Positions 34,956-45,518 of a DNA stretch of 64,000 nucleotides are shown here, piece by piece. Made by a program: the position numbers and the translations under genes. Within the stretch, counting starts at the first letter, position 1. Each line of letters starts with the position of its first letter. The notes under the pieces were generated by a model. That model was not told where the DNA came from, ran no database searches, and was given only the letters and a program-made list of their open reading frames with translations. The stretch comes from Klebsiella pneumoniae (GTDB lineage: Bacteria > Desulfobacterota > Binatia > UBA12015): the NCBI GenBank assembly GCA_945872365.1, contig CAMBZJ010000012.1, positions 38,501 to 102,500 of the forward strand, given 5' to 3'.

Positions 34956-35873
34956 TTGACCCCTGCGATCCGTTTCGGTCTCGGGCTGCCGGTCGTGCAG
35001 CAGGTGCCCGCGCGAGCCCAAGCCTGGGAGGCGACGGCTGGTCCGGCCGAGATCGAGCGAGTCGCGCTCGCCGCGGACCGGCTCGGTTTCGCGCACGTTG
35101 CCTGCTCGGATCACCCGGTCGTGCCCGCTTCGCGCGTCGCCGCGATGGGTGCAACCTGGTACGACCCGATCGCGACGCTCGCTCATCTCGGTGCGATGAC
35201 CGAGCGGATCGAATTGCTGACCCATGTCCTCGTGTTGCCCTACCGTCATCCACTGGTCCTCGCGAAGAGCCTTGCCACCCTCGATGCGATGAGCCGCGGA
35301 CGGCTCGTCGTCGGGGTCGGATCGGGGCACCTGAAGTCGGAGTTCGTCTCGCTCGGTGCCGATTTCGAGGCGCGTGGCCGCGTGACCGACGACGCGATCG
35401 ACGCGCTGCGGGCGGCATGGGGCGAACCACCGGTGAGCCATGCAGGCGAGCGCTTCGGCTTTCGCGATCTCGTGCTGGAGCCGCGGCCGGCGCGTCGGCC
35501 ACACCCGCCCATCTGGGTCGGCGGGAATGCCGGCGCCGTGATTCGCCGGGCCGCCCTGCGCGGCGACGGCTGGATCCCCTGGGACATTGCCGAGGGAGAC
35601 CTCCGCGAGTCGATCGAGAGGGCACGCGAACTGCGCGACGCAGCCGGTCGCACGGGATCATGGGAGGTCGTGGCACCGCTGCCGACGGTCGACCTGCTGG
35701 GTGCCACGGGGCCGGCGCGGGCGCCGGCTCGACCCGCCGACGTGGCCGCGGACGTGGACCGCTTGCGCCGGGCCGGGGTCACGCGCCTGCACGTGGCATT
35801 CGCGAGCCGGAGTTGCGATGAACTCCTTGGGCAGATCGAGGCCTTCGCCTCGGGGGTGATGGTGATCCTGTGA
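34956..35873 (+). CDS. F420-type LLM-class oxidoreductase
   Basis: A 305-residue luciferase-like monooxygenase-fold protein. Family blocks: IRFGLGLPV at the start, HVACSDHPVV, IELLTHVLVLPYRHP, GRLVVGVGSGHLKSEF and PHPPIWVGGNAGAVIRRAA. This is close to the Rv2161c-type F420-dependent group, but use of F420 instead of FMN is inferred from family resemblance. I choose a TTG start at 34956 because GGAGA lies 5 nt upstream and the frame before it is not conserved. Its stop overlaps the argJ start (GTGA). Confidence 0.85.
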   Translation: MTPAIRFGLGLPVVQQVPARAQAWEATAGPAEIERVALAADRLGFAHVACSDHPVVPASRVAAMGATWYDPIATLAHLGAMTERIELLTHVLVLPYRHPLVLAKSLATLDAMSRGRLVVGVGSGHLKSEFVSLGADFEARGRVTDDAIDALRAAWGEPPVSHAGERFGFRDLVLEPRPARRPHPPIWVGGNAGAVIRRAALRGDGWIPWDIAEGDLRESIERARELRDAAGRTGSWEVVAPLPTVDLLGATGPARAPARPADVAADVDRLRRAGVTRLHVAFASRSCDELLGQIEAFASGVMVIL

Positions 35874-37075
35874 AGAAGAAGGTCGACGAACGAGGAGTGC
35901 GCGTCCCCGGTTTCCGCTTCGGAGCCGCCTCCTGTGGCATCAAGAAGAGCGGCCTCGCCGACCTCGCGTTGGCGATGGCCGACCGCCCGGCGACGGTCGG
36001 CGCGGCCTTCACCCGCAACTCGTTCCGCGCTGCGCCGGTGGACGTGGCCTCCGAGCGCGTGCGTCGCGGTCGGCTGCAGGCGATCGTGGTGAACAGCGGC
36101 AACGCCAATGCGTGTACGGGTCGCAGAGGTCTCGCCGATGCGCGACGCTCGTGTGCCATCGCGGCACGATCGCTCGGGATCGACGAAAAGCTCGTGGCTC
36201 CCGCCTCCACCGGCATCATCGGGGTTCCACTACCTATGGGCGCGCTCTCCGCGGGTGTCGACGTCGCGGCTACTTCACTGGATGCAGATGGGCTGGGGCG
36301 CTTCGCGCGCGCGATCATGACGAGCGATGCCTACCCGAAGATCGCGCACACGAAGCTCTCGCTGGGACGACGCCGGGTGACCGTCGCGGCGGTTGCCAAG
36401 GGTGCGGGCATGATCTGCCCGGACATGGCGACGTTGCTGGTCTTCTTCTTCACCGACGCGCTGCTCGGTGTGCGCGAGGCGCGCTCGTTGGCGCGCCGGA
36501 TCTGCGACAGATCCCTGAACGCGCTGAGCGTCGACGGCGACACCAGCACGAACGACAGCCTTTTCCTCCTGGCGAGCGGGGACGCGGGGAACTCCGCGCC
36601 AGCCCCGGCCAGCAGCGCTCTCCGCTCGCTCGAGAAGGCGGTCGACGACTTGGGCTGGGAGATCGCGCGGCTCGTCGCGGCCGACGGCGAGGGCTCGACC
36701 AAACTCGTGACGATCGAGGTCTCCGGTGCACCCTCCGTCGAGGCTGCACGGCGCGTGGCGCGCACGGTCGGCAATTCTTCCCTTGTGAAGACGGCGTTCT
36801 TCGGATCGGACCCCAACTGGGGCCGGATCGCCTGCGCCGTGGGCTACTCGGGTGTCCCGGTCGAGCCCGAGCGGGTTTCGATCCGGATTGGCGACGCTTT
36901 CGTGTTCCGCAGGGGCGAGGGCGTCGGCGCGGGCCGCGAGAAGGCTCGCATCGCGATGAAGCGCCCGGAGTTCGCCGTACGGATCGATCTCGGCCGAGGG
37001 GCCGCGCAGGCTCGCTACGTGACCGGAGACCTCTCGACCGACTACGTGCGATTCAACTCGGCCTATTCGACCTGA
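35870..37075 (+). CDS. argJ: Bifunctional glutamate N-acetyltransferase ArgJ
   Basis: A 401-residue arginine-biosynthesis enzyme that moves the acetyl group from N-acetylornithine to glutamate; many can also use acetyl-CoA. The self-cleavage motif is KGAGMICPDMATLL, with the nucleophilic Thr near residue 188, and NSGNANACTG and FGSDPNWGRIA blocks are present. The GTG start overlaps the LLM gene stop. No other arg gene is adjacent. The last 13 nt overlap the end of the convergent receiver gene. Confidence 0.96.
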   Translation: MKKKVDERGVRVPGFRFGAASCGIKKSGLADLALAMADRPATVGAAFTRNSFRAAPVDVASERVRRGRLQAIVVNSGNANACTGRRGLADARRSCAIAARSLGIDEKLVAPASTGIIGVPLPMGALSAGVDVAATSLDADGLGRFARAIMTSDAYPKIAHTKLSLGRRRVTVAAVAKGAGMICPDMATLLVFFFTDALLGVREARSLARRICDRSLNALSVDGDTSTNDSLFLLASGDAGNSAPAPASSALRSLEKAVDDLGWEIARLVAADGEGSTKLVTIEVSGAPSVEAARRVARTVGNSSLVKTAFFGSDPNWGRIACAVGYSGVPVEPERVSIRIGDAFVFRRGEGVGAGREKARIAMKRPEFAVRIDLGRGAAQARYVTGDLSTDYVRFNSAYST

Positions 37076-37491
37076 TCCGATCCGGCGCGCAGGACAACCA
37101 GCGGAAGGGCGGACTCATTGTGCCCGCACAAGCCCGCCGCGTCGCTGCGCGCCCGCTCGAGGGCGTCCTTCAGCTTTTCGGGATCCGCCGCCGCGACGAA
37201 GCGCGTCGCCGAAAGGCTGTCGGAAATGCGACGCAGGCGCGGCGTTTCCTCCTCGGCAAGAAGGATCGCCGGGGTGTCCACGCCCGCGCGTCGCAGGCGG
37301 TCGACGAGCGTCGTTCCACAGAGGTCCGGCAGGTGCATGTCGCTGACGATCGCCTGGTAGTCGGTGGAGCGTGCGGCGATGATCGCGGCCTCCGCCGACG
37401 CGACGGGCTCGGTCTGGTACCCGCAACGCCCCAGCAGTCGCCCGATGAGCTGCTGCAGGTTCGTGCTGGCGGTGGCGACGAGCACCTTCAT
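37063..37491 (-). CDS. Degenerate CheY-like receiver protein
   Basis: A 142-residue single receiver domain. The phosphoacceptor position is kept (Asp51 in IVSDMHLPD), but the usual acidic pair at residues 7-8 is Ala-Thr, the conserved Thr/Ser of strand 4 is Ala, and the strand-5 Lys is not seen (FVAAADPEK). Phosphorylation is therefore doubtful. No output domain is attached. I start at the ATG at 37491; the frame upstream has no receiver similarity. A near-consensus sigma-54 promoter lies about 35-50 nt upstream, and the histidine kinase and NtrC-type genes lie just before it on the same strand. Confidence 0.75.
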   Translation of the reverse strand: MKVLVATASTNLQQLIGRLLGRCGYQTEPVASAEAAIIAARSTDYQAIVSDMHLPDLCGTTLVDRLRRAGVDTPAILLAEEETPRLRRISDSLSATRFVAAADPEKLKDALERARSDAAGLCGHNESALPLVVLRAGSDQVE

Positions 37492-37524
37492 GGCAGAGGT
37501 GTTGTTCACTTTCCCCAAGTTGAA

Positions 37525-37540
37525 AGCAGCTTTCGTGCCG
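37525..37540 (-). promoter_or_regulatory. Sigma-54 (-24/-12) promoter of the receiver gene
   Basis: On the minus strand the sequence reads CGGCACGAAAGCTGCT, compared with the sigma-54 consensus TGGCACGNNNNTTGCW. The invariant GG and GC are at the right 12-nt separation, and only two consensus bases differ. Transcription would start near 37514, about 24 nt before the receiver ATG. The gene for a sigma-54 activator with a GAFTGA motif ends about 170 bp upstream, so this activator is the natural candidate to drive it. Confidence 0.7.
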
Positions 37541-37655
37541 CGGCAAGGACTCGGGCTTGCGCCCCCTCGGGGTGGTTCCGCCACGGTCCGTCGCGATTCG
37601 ACCCGTGCCATCCTTCAGGGCCTGTCGCAAGTCGAGGCCCCGGCAACGATGGTCG

Positions 37656-37667
37656 CGGTCGCGACCG
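37656..37667. promoter_or_regulatory. 12-bp palindrome, possible activator site
   Basis: A perfect palindrome (CGGTCGCGACCG) lies about 145 bp upstream of the predicted sigma-54 transcription start, the usual distance for an upstream activating sequence bound by an NtrC-family dimer. It lies between the NtrC-type gene stop and the promoter. Binding is inference; short GC-rich palindromes also arise by chance in this genome. Confidence 0.35.
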
Positions 37668-37710
37668 TCCCGCCGACCGACGCGGTGTTCAGCGCGGGGG
37701 GGGGGCGCCT

Positions 37711-39188
<1,478 letters not shown>

Positions 39189-39192
<4 letters not shown>

Positions 39193-40811
39193 CGCGCGGA
39201 CTCCCCGGTGTCATCGGATGCGGCGGGGGGCGCCCCGGTGAGTGGCAGTTGGATGATGAAGCGTGTCCCCCGTCCCGGACGGTTTGCGACCTCGATGCGA
39301 CCGCGGGCCCGCTTGATCACAGAGTGTACGATGGAGAGTCCGAGTCCGGTGCCCCGTCCCGGTTCCTTGGTCGTGAAGAAGGGCTCGAAGATGCGCCTGC
39401 GACGCTCCGGGGGAATTCCCTCGCCGTCGTCTTCGACGACGAGCCGGAGCCAGGTGTCCCCCATCGGACGGGTCTCGATCCGCAGTTCACCGCCTTCGGG
39501 CATCGCCTGTACGGCGTTCGTGATCAGGTTCAGCAAGACTTGGCGGATGCCGTTCTCGTTCGCGATGCAGGGCGCGGTCGCGCCGAGGTCGACCTGTGCG
39601 CGAACACCGCTGTTCTGCAGGTACTTGTCCATGAGCTTCAGGGTGCGTGCGACGAGGTCGTCGAGATCGACGGGCTGCTCTTCGGTCTTGTTGTCGTGGG
39701 AGAACTCCAGCAGGTTGCTGATGATCTCCTGCACCCGCTGCATCTCGGCGCGTGCGATCTGCAGGTCTTCCCGGACCTCGGGCGACGCGTCGGGAAGAAG
39801 CTCGCCGAGGTCGTAGAGCGCGTTGTTGATGATCCCGAGCGGGTTGCGAATCTCGTGGGCGATGCCAGCCGCCAGTTGTCCGATGCCCGCCATCTTCTCG
39901 GCCTGGATCAATTGGAACTCGAGCTGGCGTCGTTCGGAGAGGTCCACATAGATCACCTGGATCGTCGACTGCTGGCGGATCTCGATGAGTGCGGTTCGCA
40001 TGTCCACGGGAAGCGGCTCTCCGTCGGGGCGAGCGAGGTGGAGGTTCTCCCGCTTGCCGGTGCCGGCCTCGATGGTTTCGCCGAATAGTCGGCGGACGGT
40101 CGAACGCTCTTCCTCCGGGTGGAGGTCCCACACCGGTCCGCCGGCCGGTGTAGTGCCGACCTCCCGGGTCGCGACCCGGTTCAGGTTGAGGATCGTGCCG
40201 CTCTCCGCATCGCAGAGCAAGATCGGGGTTGGCGCCGAGTCGACGCTGCGCCGGTAGCTCTCGGATTGCTCGGCGAGGTCCTGCTCGCGCGCTTCGACGA
40301 AGAAGTCGGTGATGTGGAGCGTGCGCTCCCAGGCCTCCTGCTCCAGCAGCGAGAGAAGATCGCCCAATTCCGCATCCCCGGCGAGTTCGCGCCGCAGGAT
40401 GCCCCGGTATTTCTCGCGCATCACGAGCTGGCTTGCGAGGAAGCGAGCCGGCGGATGATGGGCGATGAAGCCCAGGCGTGCGTGGCGCTGCAGGACTTCG
40501 TAGGTCTCGACGTCCTGGGGTTCACGGACGTGGTGGATCCAGCGGATGGTGGCTGCGCGCATGTCCTCGCCGACCGGCTTGGGGCTCCCCTCGATGGCGA
40601 GTGCATGGGTCACCGTCTCGAGCCAGGTAGCGGCCGCCTCTTCGAGGTGGCGCTCCATGAAATCCGCGAGGCGGGTGCGCAAGGGGCTGGGTCGCGCCGG
40701 AAAAGTCTCCAGCCCGAGGTGATGCAGGTAGCCGCGGATGCGTCGCAGGTGGGATTCCAGCGTCGCGTCGGCCGGCATCCCGGATGTTCCATCGCCTTGG
40801 GGGGCGGGCAT
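39189..40811 (-). CDS. PAS-containing sensor histidine kinase with RsbRD-like N-terminus
   Basis: A 540-residue soluble kinase. Residues about 40-175 form a helical region resembling the RsbRD-type N-terminal sensor domain, followed by a PAS domain (about 185-305) and the transmitter: H box AAGIAHEIRNPLG, N box NLITNAVQAM, and DDGEGIP with GTGLGLSIV. No membrane helix is visible, so the signal is cytoplasmic. It is the partner of the NtrC-type regulator (4-nt overlap). The 69-nt gap to the ECF sigma gene must hold both divergent promoters. Confidence 0.92.
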
Positions 40812-40880
40812 AGGCGGTCGTTACACCCTGAGCGGCGTTGAGGGAATTCGCCCGGCTCGGCGGCGGGTGTTGCAAATCCT

Positions 40881-41504
40881 GTGGATGGGGGGTTTTCTCC
40901 CGAGATCGACGCCGAGGCCATCGAAGACCCGGACCGCGAGCTCATGGTGCGCGTCCGCGACGGCGACGGGGATGCCTTTCGCCTCCTCCACGAGCGGCAT
41001 TCACGGGCTTTGGTCCGGTACGCAACCGGTATGACGGGGGCCCCCGCCCGCGCCGAGGAGCTCGTTCAGGACGTGTTTCTTCAGGCCTATCGCGCCCGCG
41101 AGCGCTGGGAGCCGACCGCGAAGGTTTCGACCTGGCTCTATACGATCGCCCACAACCTCTGCATCAACGAGGTCCGGAAGTTCGAGTATCGACACAAGTC
41201 CCGCATCGAACCGCTGGAGCGCTCGATCGACGGCGAAGAGCCTAGGGCCTTCGACCGAGCGGATCCTGCGGCTCTGGACGGGGAGGCCATGGTCGTCGCC
41301 CTGGAACTGGAGGAACGGGTCAGGAGTCTGGTCGCCGGGTTGCCGGAGGCGCAGCGCTCGGCGCTCGTGCTGAGCCGGACCGAGGACCTGCGCTACCAGG
41401 AGATTGGGGAGATCCTGAATTGTTCGGAACAGGCGGTGAAAAGTCTCGTGTTCCGCGCAACGAAGACGCTCCGGGAGGGTTTGAAGGAGTATCTGGAGGG
41501 TTAG
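40881..41504 (+). CDS. ECF-family RNA polymerase sigma factor
   Basis: A 207-residue group IV sigma factor with region 2 (FRLLHERHSRALVRYATGMTG, then AEELVQDVFLQAYRARERW and STWLYTIAHNLCINEVRK) and region 4 (LPEAQRSALVLSRTEDLRYQEIGEILNCSEQAVKSL). The linker between them is acidic. The start is either GTG at 40881 or ATG at 40944. It is the first gene of a four-gene unit with an anti-sigma factor, so it is probably held inactive until an envelope signal arrives. Confidence 0.93.
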   Translation: MDGGFSPEIDAEAIEDPDRELMVRVRDGDGDAFRLLHERHSRALVRYATGMTGAPARAEELVQDVFLQAYRARERWEPTAKVSTWLYTIAHNLCINEVRKFEYRHKSRIEPLERSIDGEEPRAFDRADPAALDGEAMVVALELEERVRSLVAGLPEAQRSALVLSRTEDLRYQEIGEILNCSEQAVKSLVFRATKTLREGLKEYLEG

Positions 41505-41635
41505 GCCCCAGAGTTCGGGCGAGGTACTCGGGGAGCTTGACTCTCTCTGGGCCTTGGCTGGAGGCGGATTCTGCGGGTCCGTCGAAGAGGACGCGAGTTT
41601 GGGGACGGCCCGGGCCCGCAGCGGGGAGCCGAAGA

Positions 41636-42454
41636 ATGGAGCATTTCGGGATGAGGGATCGCAGGCGACTCGGAGGGGCACGATGGCGGGGATCCCGACC
41701 GGGCGGCCTACGGCCCTGCGATCGGGTCGTGGCGGAACTCGGCGCACTTCTCGATCGCGAACTCGATCCCGAGGTCATCGAAACGGTGGAAGCACACCTT
41801 TCGATCTGTCCCGACTGCAGTGCCGAGCGAGCAGCCATCGAGTCGTTACAGGGCCTCGTCGTTCGTTCCATCGAGCGGGTCTCGCCGGAACCGACGCCAT
41901 TCGAGTTGCTTCTCGCCCGGCTCGAGGCCGGCGGACCCGATTCGATGGCCGACCCCCGTCGCGCGGACAGGAGACCGTCAGGGGAGCGTCCTGGCGCGAT
42001 TCATCGGCACGACCGGTCTCGACGGTCCATGGGAGCGTCGCGCATCCCTCTGCGCAGGCGCCCCGGACGTACCTGGTTCATGGGTGCAGGCGCCGTCGCG
42101 TCGATGGCGATGCTGGTTGCCTTTGCCTTGCTGCCGATGACCCAGAGGTGGCCAGGTTGGCTCGATGCACCCGGTAGCCCCAGGGCGACGGCGCTGACGC
42201 TGACTTCACGCGATCCGGGTCGCGCCAGAGTGGCGAAGGTGGCGCACGGCACGGGGCGGCCTGCGACGCGCGGGGCCGTTTCACGGGAGTCTATCGCGAA
42301 GGCCGATCCGTCACGCGACCTCGACGTGCCGGAGGATTTGCGTCGCAACCCCGGTCTCTTCATCGACATGCCGCTGGTGCGGCGCCTCGAGAAATTGCGA
42401 CATCTCGAAGCGGTCTACCGACAGGACGGGATGGGCGGCGGGGGAGCCGGGTGA
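41636..42454 (+). CDS. Zinc-finger anti-sigma factor
   Basis: A 272-residue protein with an N-terminal zinc-binding anti-sigma domain (VEAHLSICPDCSAE, the HxxxCxxC motif), a disordered basic linker, one membrane helix (TWFMGAGAVASMAMLVAFALLPM) and a periplasmic tail that ends in a charged segment (PLVRRLEKLRHLEAVYR). It would bind the ECF sigma factor at the membrane. ATG at 41636 has GGGGAG 8 nt upstream; a second ATG is at 41651. An in-frame extension back to 41420 lies inside the sigma gene and is not needed. Confidence 0.88.
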   Translation: MEHFGMRDRRRLGGARWRGSRPGGLRPCDRVVAELGALLDRELDPEVIETVEAHLSICPDCSAERAAIESLQGLVVRSIERVSPEPTPFELLLARLEAGGPDSMADPRRADRRPSGERPGAIHRHDRSRRSMGASRIPLRRRPGRTWFMGAGAVASMAMLVAFALLPMTQRWPGWLDAPGSPRATALTLTSRDPGRARVAKVAHGTGRPATRGAVSRESIAKADPSRDLDVPEDLRRNPGLFIDMPLVRRLEKLRHLEAVYRQDGMGGGGAG

Positions 42455-42846
42455 TCTCGCGGGGACTCCTGACGGCCCGCCGGGTGGACGCCCGAAGGGT
42501 GGTCCGCGGGCGCGTGGTTTCGGCCCTTCTGCTCACGTTTCTGACGGGCCCGGTACCCGGAGCAAATCCGGCGGGCGCGGAGCCCCCCCCGGGACGATTG
42601 GCGCAGAACTGGGAGCAACTCTCGCCGGAGCAGCGCTCGCGGGCGCTCCAGAACTTCGATCGCTATCAGCGCATGCCCGAACAGTCGCGCCAGCAGATGG
42701 AGCGTCGATGGGATCGCTTCCAGCAGATGCCACCGGGCGAGCAGGACCGGATACGGCGCAACTTCGAGGTCTATCGCAACATGACCCCGGACGCGCGGGC
42801 GGATTTCATGAGTCGCTACGAGCGCTACCAGGGGGCGGGTCGATGA
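42451..42846 (+). CDS. DUF3106-like secreted protein
   Basis: A 131-residue protein with an N-terminal signal peptide (VVSALLLTFLTGPVPGANPAGA) and repeated units of the DUF3106 kind: WEQLSPEQRSRALQNFDRYQRM, then WDRFQQMPPGEQDRIRRNFEVYRNM. These proteins are periplasmic, charged and helical, and are often encoded next to ECF sigma/anti-sigma pairs. Function unknown. The GTG start overlaps the anti-sigma stop (GTGA), and its own stop overlaps the next start (ATGA), so the unit is tightly coupled. Confidence 0.8.
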   Translation: MISRGLLTARRVDARRVVRGRVVSALLLTFLTGPVPGANPAGAEPPPGRLAQNWEQLSPEQRSRALQNFDRYQRMPEQSRQQMERRWDRFQQMPPGEQDRIRRNFEVYRNMTPDARADFMSRYERYQGAGR

Positions 42847-43379
42847 GTCGCCGGGGCGACTCGCGCAACGTGTGGCTCGCCGTCGCGCTCGGGCTTGGCA
42901 TGGTTGCTTCGGCCGAATGGGCGTTCGCGGGGCCGCCCCCGATCCGCAACCCCGCGGGAATGCGCAATCCAGCCGGCCCTTCGCCACGCAATCCCGCCGG
43001 GCCTCCACCGCTCGACCCCACCGGTTCGTTCTCCCACCTCCGGCCGATCTCCCCGCCGGGTGGTGACTCGATCGTCGAGCGGGGGCGCCCGCACGGAGGC
43101 GGCGGCAACTCGCATCACGGGCACCACGGCTCGTGGCAGGGCGGATACGGGGGATACCCCTCCTGGGGCGGCGGGGTGACGGTCTTCGGCTCTCCCTTCA
43201 ACGATGCCGGTGCCTTCCCCTATGGTGCGAATTTCTACTGCCAGGTCCATGGAATAGGCTTTGCCTTTCAGGACCTGTTCCTTCAGCACATCGCCTACGT
43301 CGACGGCGTGGCCCCGGACTGGGCTGCGACCATCTTGTACAACGCGGCCGGCGTCTGGGTGTTTCCCGGCGTCTACTGA
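42843..43379 (+). CDS. Secreted protein with RNPAG repeats and Gly/His-rich region
   Basis: A 178-residue protein with a signal peptide (VWLAVALGLGMVASAEWAFA). After it come three RNPAG units (IRNPAG, MRNPAG, PRNPAG), a Gly/His-rich stretch (PHGGGGNSHHGHHGSW) and a C-terminal block with YCQVHGIGFAFQDLFLQHI. I do not recognise the family. The His-rich stretch could bind metal, and the last block could be a small folded domain. It is the last gene of the ECF unit, translated by overlap from the DUF3106 gene; a stress or envelope role is inferred only from that. Confidence 0.7.
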   Translation: MSRRGDSRNVWLAVALGLGMVASAEWAFAGPPPIRNPAGMRNPAGPSPRNPAGPPPLDPTGSFSHLRPISPPGGDSIVERGRPHGGGGNSHHGHHGSWQGGYGGYPSWGGGVTVFGSPFNDAGAFPYGANFYCQVHGIGFAFQDLFLQHIAYVDGVAPDWAATILYNAAGVWVFPGVY

Positions 43380-43418
43380 AGCGGGCGCGCCGCTCCCCCG
43401 GTGTGCTAAGCGAAACTC

Positions 43419-45518
43419 ATGCGCGAGGGCGTCTTCAAGCTCGAGGCGCCGTTCGAGCCGCGCGGCGACCAGCCGCGGGCGATCGAGCAACTGACCGAAA
43501 GAGCGCTCGCAGGCGACCCGCACCAGACCCTTCTGGGAGTCACCGGGTCGGGCAAGACGCTCACGATTGCCAACGTGGTCGCACGCCTCAACCGGCCGAC
43601 CCTTGTCATCGCGCCCAACAAGACGCTTGCCGCCCAGCTCTATACCGAGTTCGCGTCGTTCTTCCCCTCGAACGCCGTTCGCTACTTCGTGAGCTACTAC
43701 GACTACTATCAGCCCGAGGCCTACGTCCCGTCGACCGACACCTACATCGAGAAGGATTCGTCGATCAACGACGAGATCGACAAGATGCGGCACTCGGCGA
43801 CGAAGGCGCTACTCGAGCGCAACGACGTTCTCATCGTCGCGAGTGTCTCGTGCATCTACGGGCTAGGTTCGCCGGAGAAGTACTTCGAGATGCTGGTGTT
43901 CCTGGAGCGTGGCGAGGCCTTCGACCGGGACGTCATGCTCGGGAAGCTGGTCGAGATCCAGTACCAGCGCAACGACGTGGACTTTCACCGCGGTACGTTC
44001 CGGGTCCGCGGCGACGTCGTGGAGGTCTTCCCCGCCTACGAGGACTCGTCCGCCTTGCGTATCGAGTTCTTCGGCGACACCATCGAGTCGATCGCCGAGT
44101 TCGACCCGTTGCGTGGGCGCGTCCTGCGACCGCTGTCGCGCGTCGCGATCTACCCGGCAAGCCACTACGTCACGACCCGGGACCGGTTGAAGGAGGCCGT
44201 CGCCTCCATCGAGCAGGAACTCGCCGGGCGGCTCGTCGAGCTTCGGGGGGAGGGCAAGCTGGTCGAGGCGCAGCGACTCGAGCAGCGCACGCGCTTCGAC
44301 CTCGAGATGCTCGCGGAGATGGGCTTCTGCAACGGTATCGAGAACTACTCTCGTCACCTCGACGGACGTCGACCCGGCGAACCGCCTTCGAGCCTGCTCG
44401 ACTACTTTCCGGAGGGGTTTCTCACGGTCGTCGACGAGAGCCACGTCTCCATCCCGCAGGTCGGGGGGATGTACCGCGGAGACCGCTCCCGCAAGGGTAC
44501 GCTCGTCGAATATGGCTTCCGCTTACCGTCGGCCCTCGACAATCGGCCGCTCAACTTTCGGGAGTTCGAGGAGCGCGTGGGGCAGGTGATCCATGTCTCG
44601 GCGACTCCGGGCGATTGGGAACTCGAGAAGAGCGGTGGCGTGGTCGTCGAGCAGTTGATCCGTCCGACGGGTCTCACCGACCCGGAGGTGGAGGTCCGTC
44701 CGGCACGCGCACAGGTGGACGACCTCCTCGAGGAGATCCATCAGCGCATCACCGCTGGCGAGCGTGTGCTCGTGACCACGCTGACCAAGAAGATGGCGGA
44801 AGACCTCACCGACTACTTCCAAGAGGTCGGAGTTCGGGTGCGCTACATCCACGCCGACGTCGAGACGATCGAGCGCGTCGAGATCATCCGCGGGCTCCGT
44901 CGCGGAGACTTCGACGTGCTCGTGGGAATCAACCTTCTGCGCGAGGGGCTCGACATCCCCGAGGTCTCCCTCGTCGCGATCCTCGATGCGGACAAGGAAG
45001 GCTACCTGCGCTCGACGCGTTCGCTCATCCAGACGATCGGCCGGGCTGCGCGCAACCTCCACGGGCGGGTGATCCTGTATGCCGACACGATGACCGACTC
45101 GATGCGACGTGCGATCGAGGAGACGGACCGCAGGCGCGAAACGCAGCGTGCGTTCAACGAGGCGCACGGCATCGTACCAACCTCGGTGGTACGTCCGATC
45201 GGCGGTCCCCTGGTCGAGGCGTACCCCGAGGACGACCTTGCCCCCTCGCTGCTCGCTGACGGCCACGAGTTGGACCCAACCGCAGATCCCTCCGCGACCG
45301 CCGCCGAGTGGCGTCGCGCGATGCGGGAGGCGGCGGAGAACCTGGACTTCGAGCGCGCCGCCGAACTGCGCGACCGTCTGCGGGCGCTCGAATCCGGCGA
45401 GCTGAAACCGGCCGGAGTGCGCGTCGGTGCGGGCGTCGGCCGCCGCGCAGATGGCCCCGGGGCGAACCGGGCCGGTGGGGCCCGAGCGGGGCGGGGCGGG
45501 GCGCGGAGGGGGCGATGA
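43419..45518 (+). CDS. uvrB: Excinuclease ABC subunit B
   Basis: A 699-residue nucleotide-excision-repair helicase. Walker A is GVTGSGKT (about 40-47), the damage-recognition beta-hairpin is [15 protein letters not shown] (about 92-106), DESH motif II is VVDESHVS, and the UVR domain that contacts UvrC is [23 protein letters not shown] near residue 630. The C-terminal tail after the UVR domain is Gly/Arg/Ala-rich and unusual but disordered. Its stop overlaps the uvrC start (ATGA). Confidence 0.97.
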   Translation: MREGVFKLEAPFEPRGDQPRAIEQLTERALAGDPHQTLLGVTGSGKTLTIANVVARLNRPTLVIAPNKTLAAQLYTEFASFFPSNAVRYFVSYYDYYQPEAYVPSTDTYIEKDSSINDEIDKMRHSATKALLERNDVLIVASVSCIYGLGSPEKYFEMLVFLERGEAFDRDVMLGKLVEIQYQRNDVDFHRGTFRVRGDVVEVFPAYEDSSALRIEFFGDTIESIAEFDPLRGRVLRPLSRVAIYPASHYVTTRDRLKEAVASIEQELAGRLVELRGEGKLVEAQRLEQRTRFDLEMLAEMGFCNGIENYSRHLDGRRPGEPPSSLLDYFPEGFLTVVDESHVSIPQVGGMYRGDRSRKGTLVEYGFRLPSALDNRPLNFREFEERVGQVIHVSATPGDWELEKSGGVVVEQLIRPTGLTDPEVEVRPARAQVDDLLEEIHQRITAGERVLVTTLTKKMAEDLTDYFQEVGVRVRYIHADVETIERVEIIRGLRRGDFDVLVGINLLREGLDIPEVSLVAILDADKEGYLRSTRSLIQTIGRAARNLHGRVILYADTMTDSMRRAIEETDRRRETQRAFNEAHGIVPTSVVRPIGGPLVEAYPEDDLAPSLLADGHELDPTADPSATAAEWRRAMREAAENLDFERAAELRDRLRALESGELKPAGVRVGAGVGRRADGPGANRAGGARAGRGGARRGR

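Noticed and set aside
40812..40880. Sigma-54 promoter before the ECF sigma gene (TTGCA near 40870)
   Set aside because: The GG element is one base too far from the GC element and the rest does not match.
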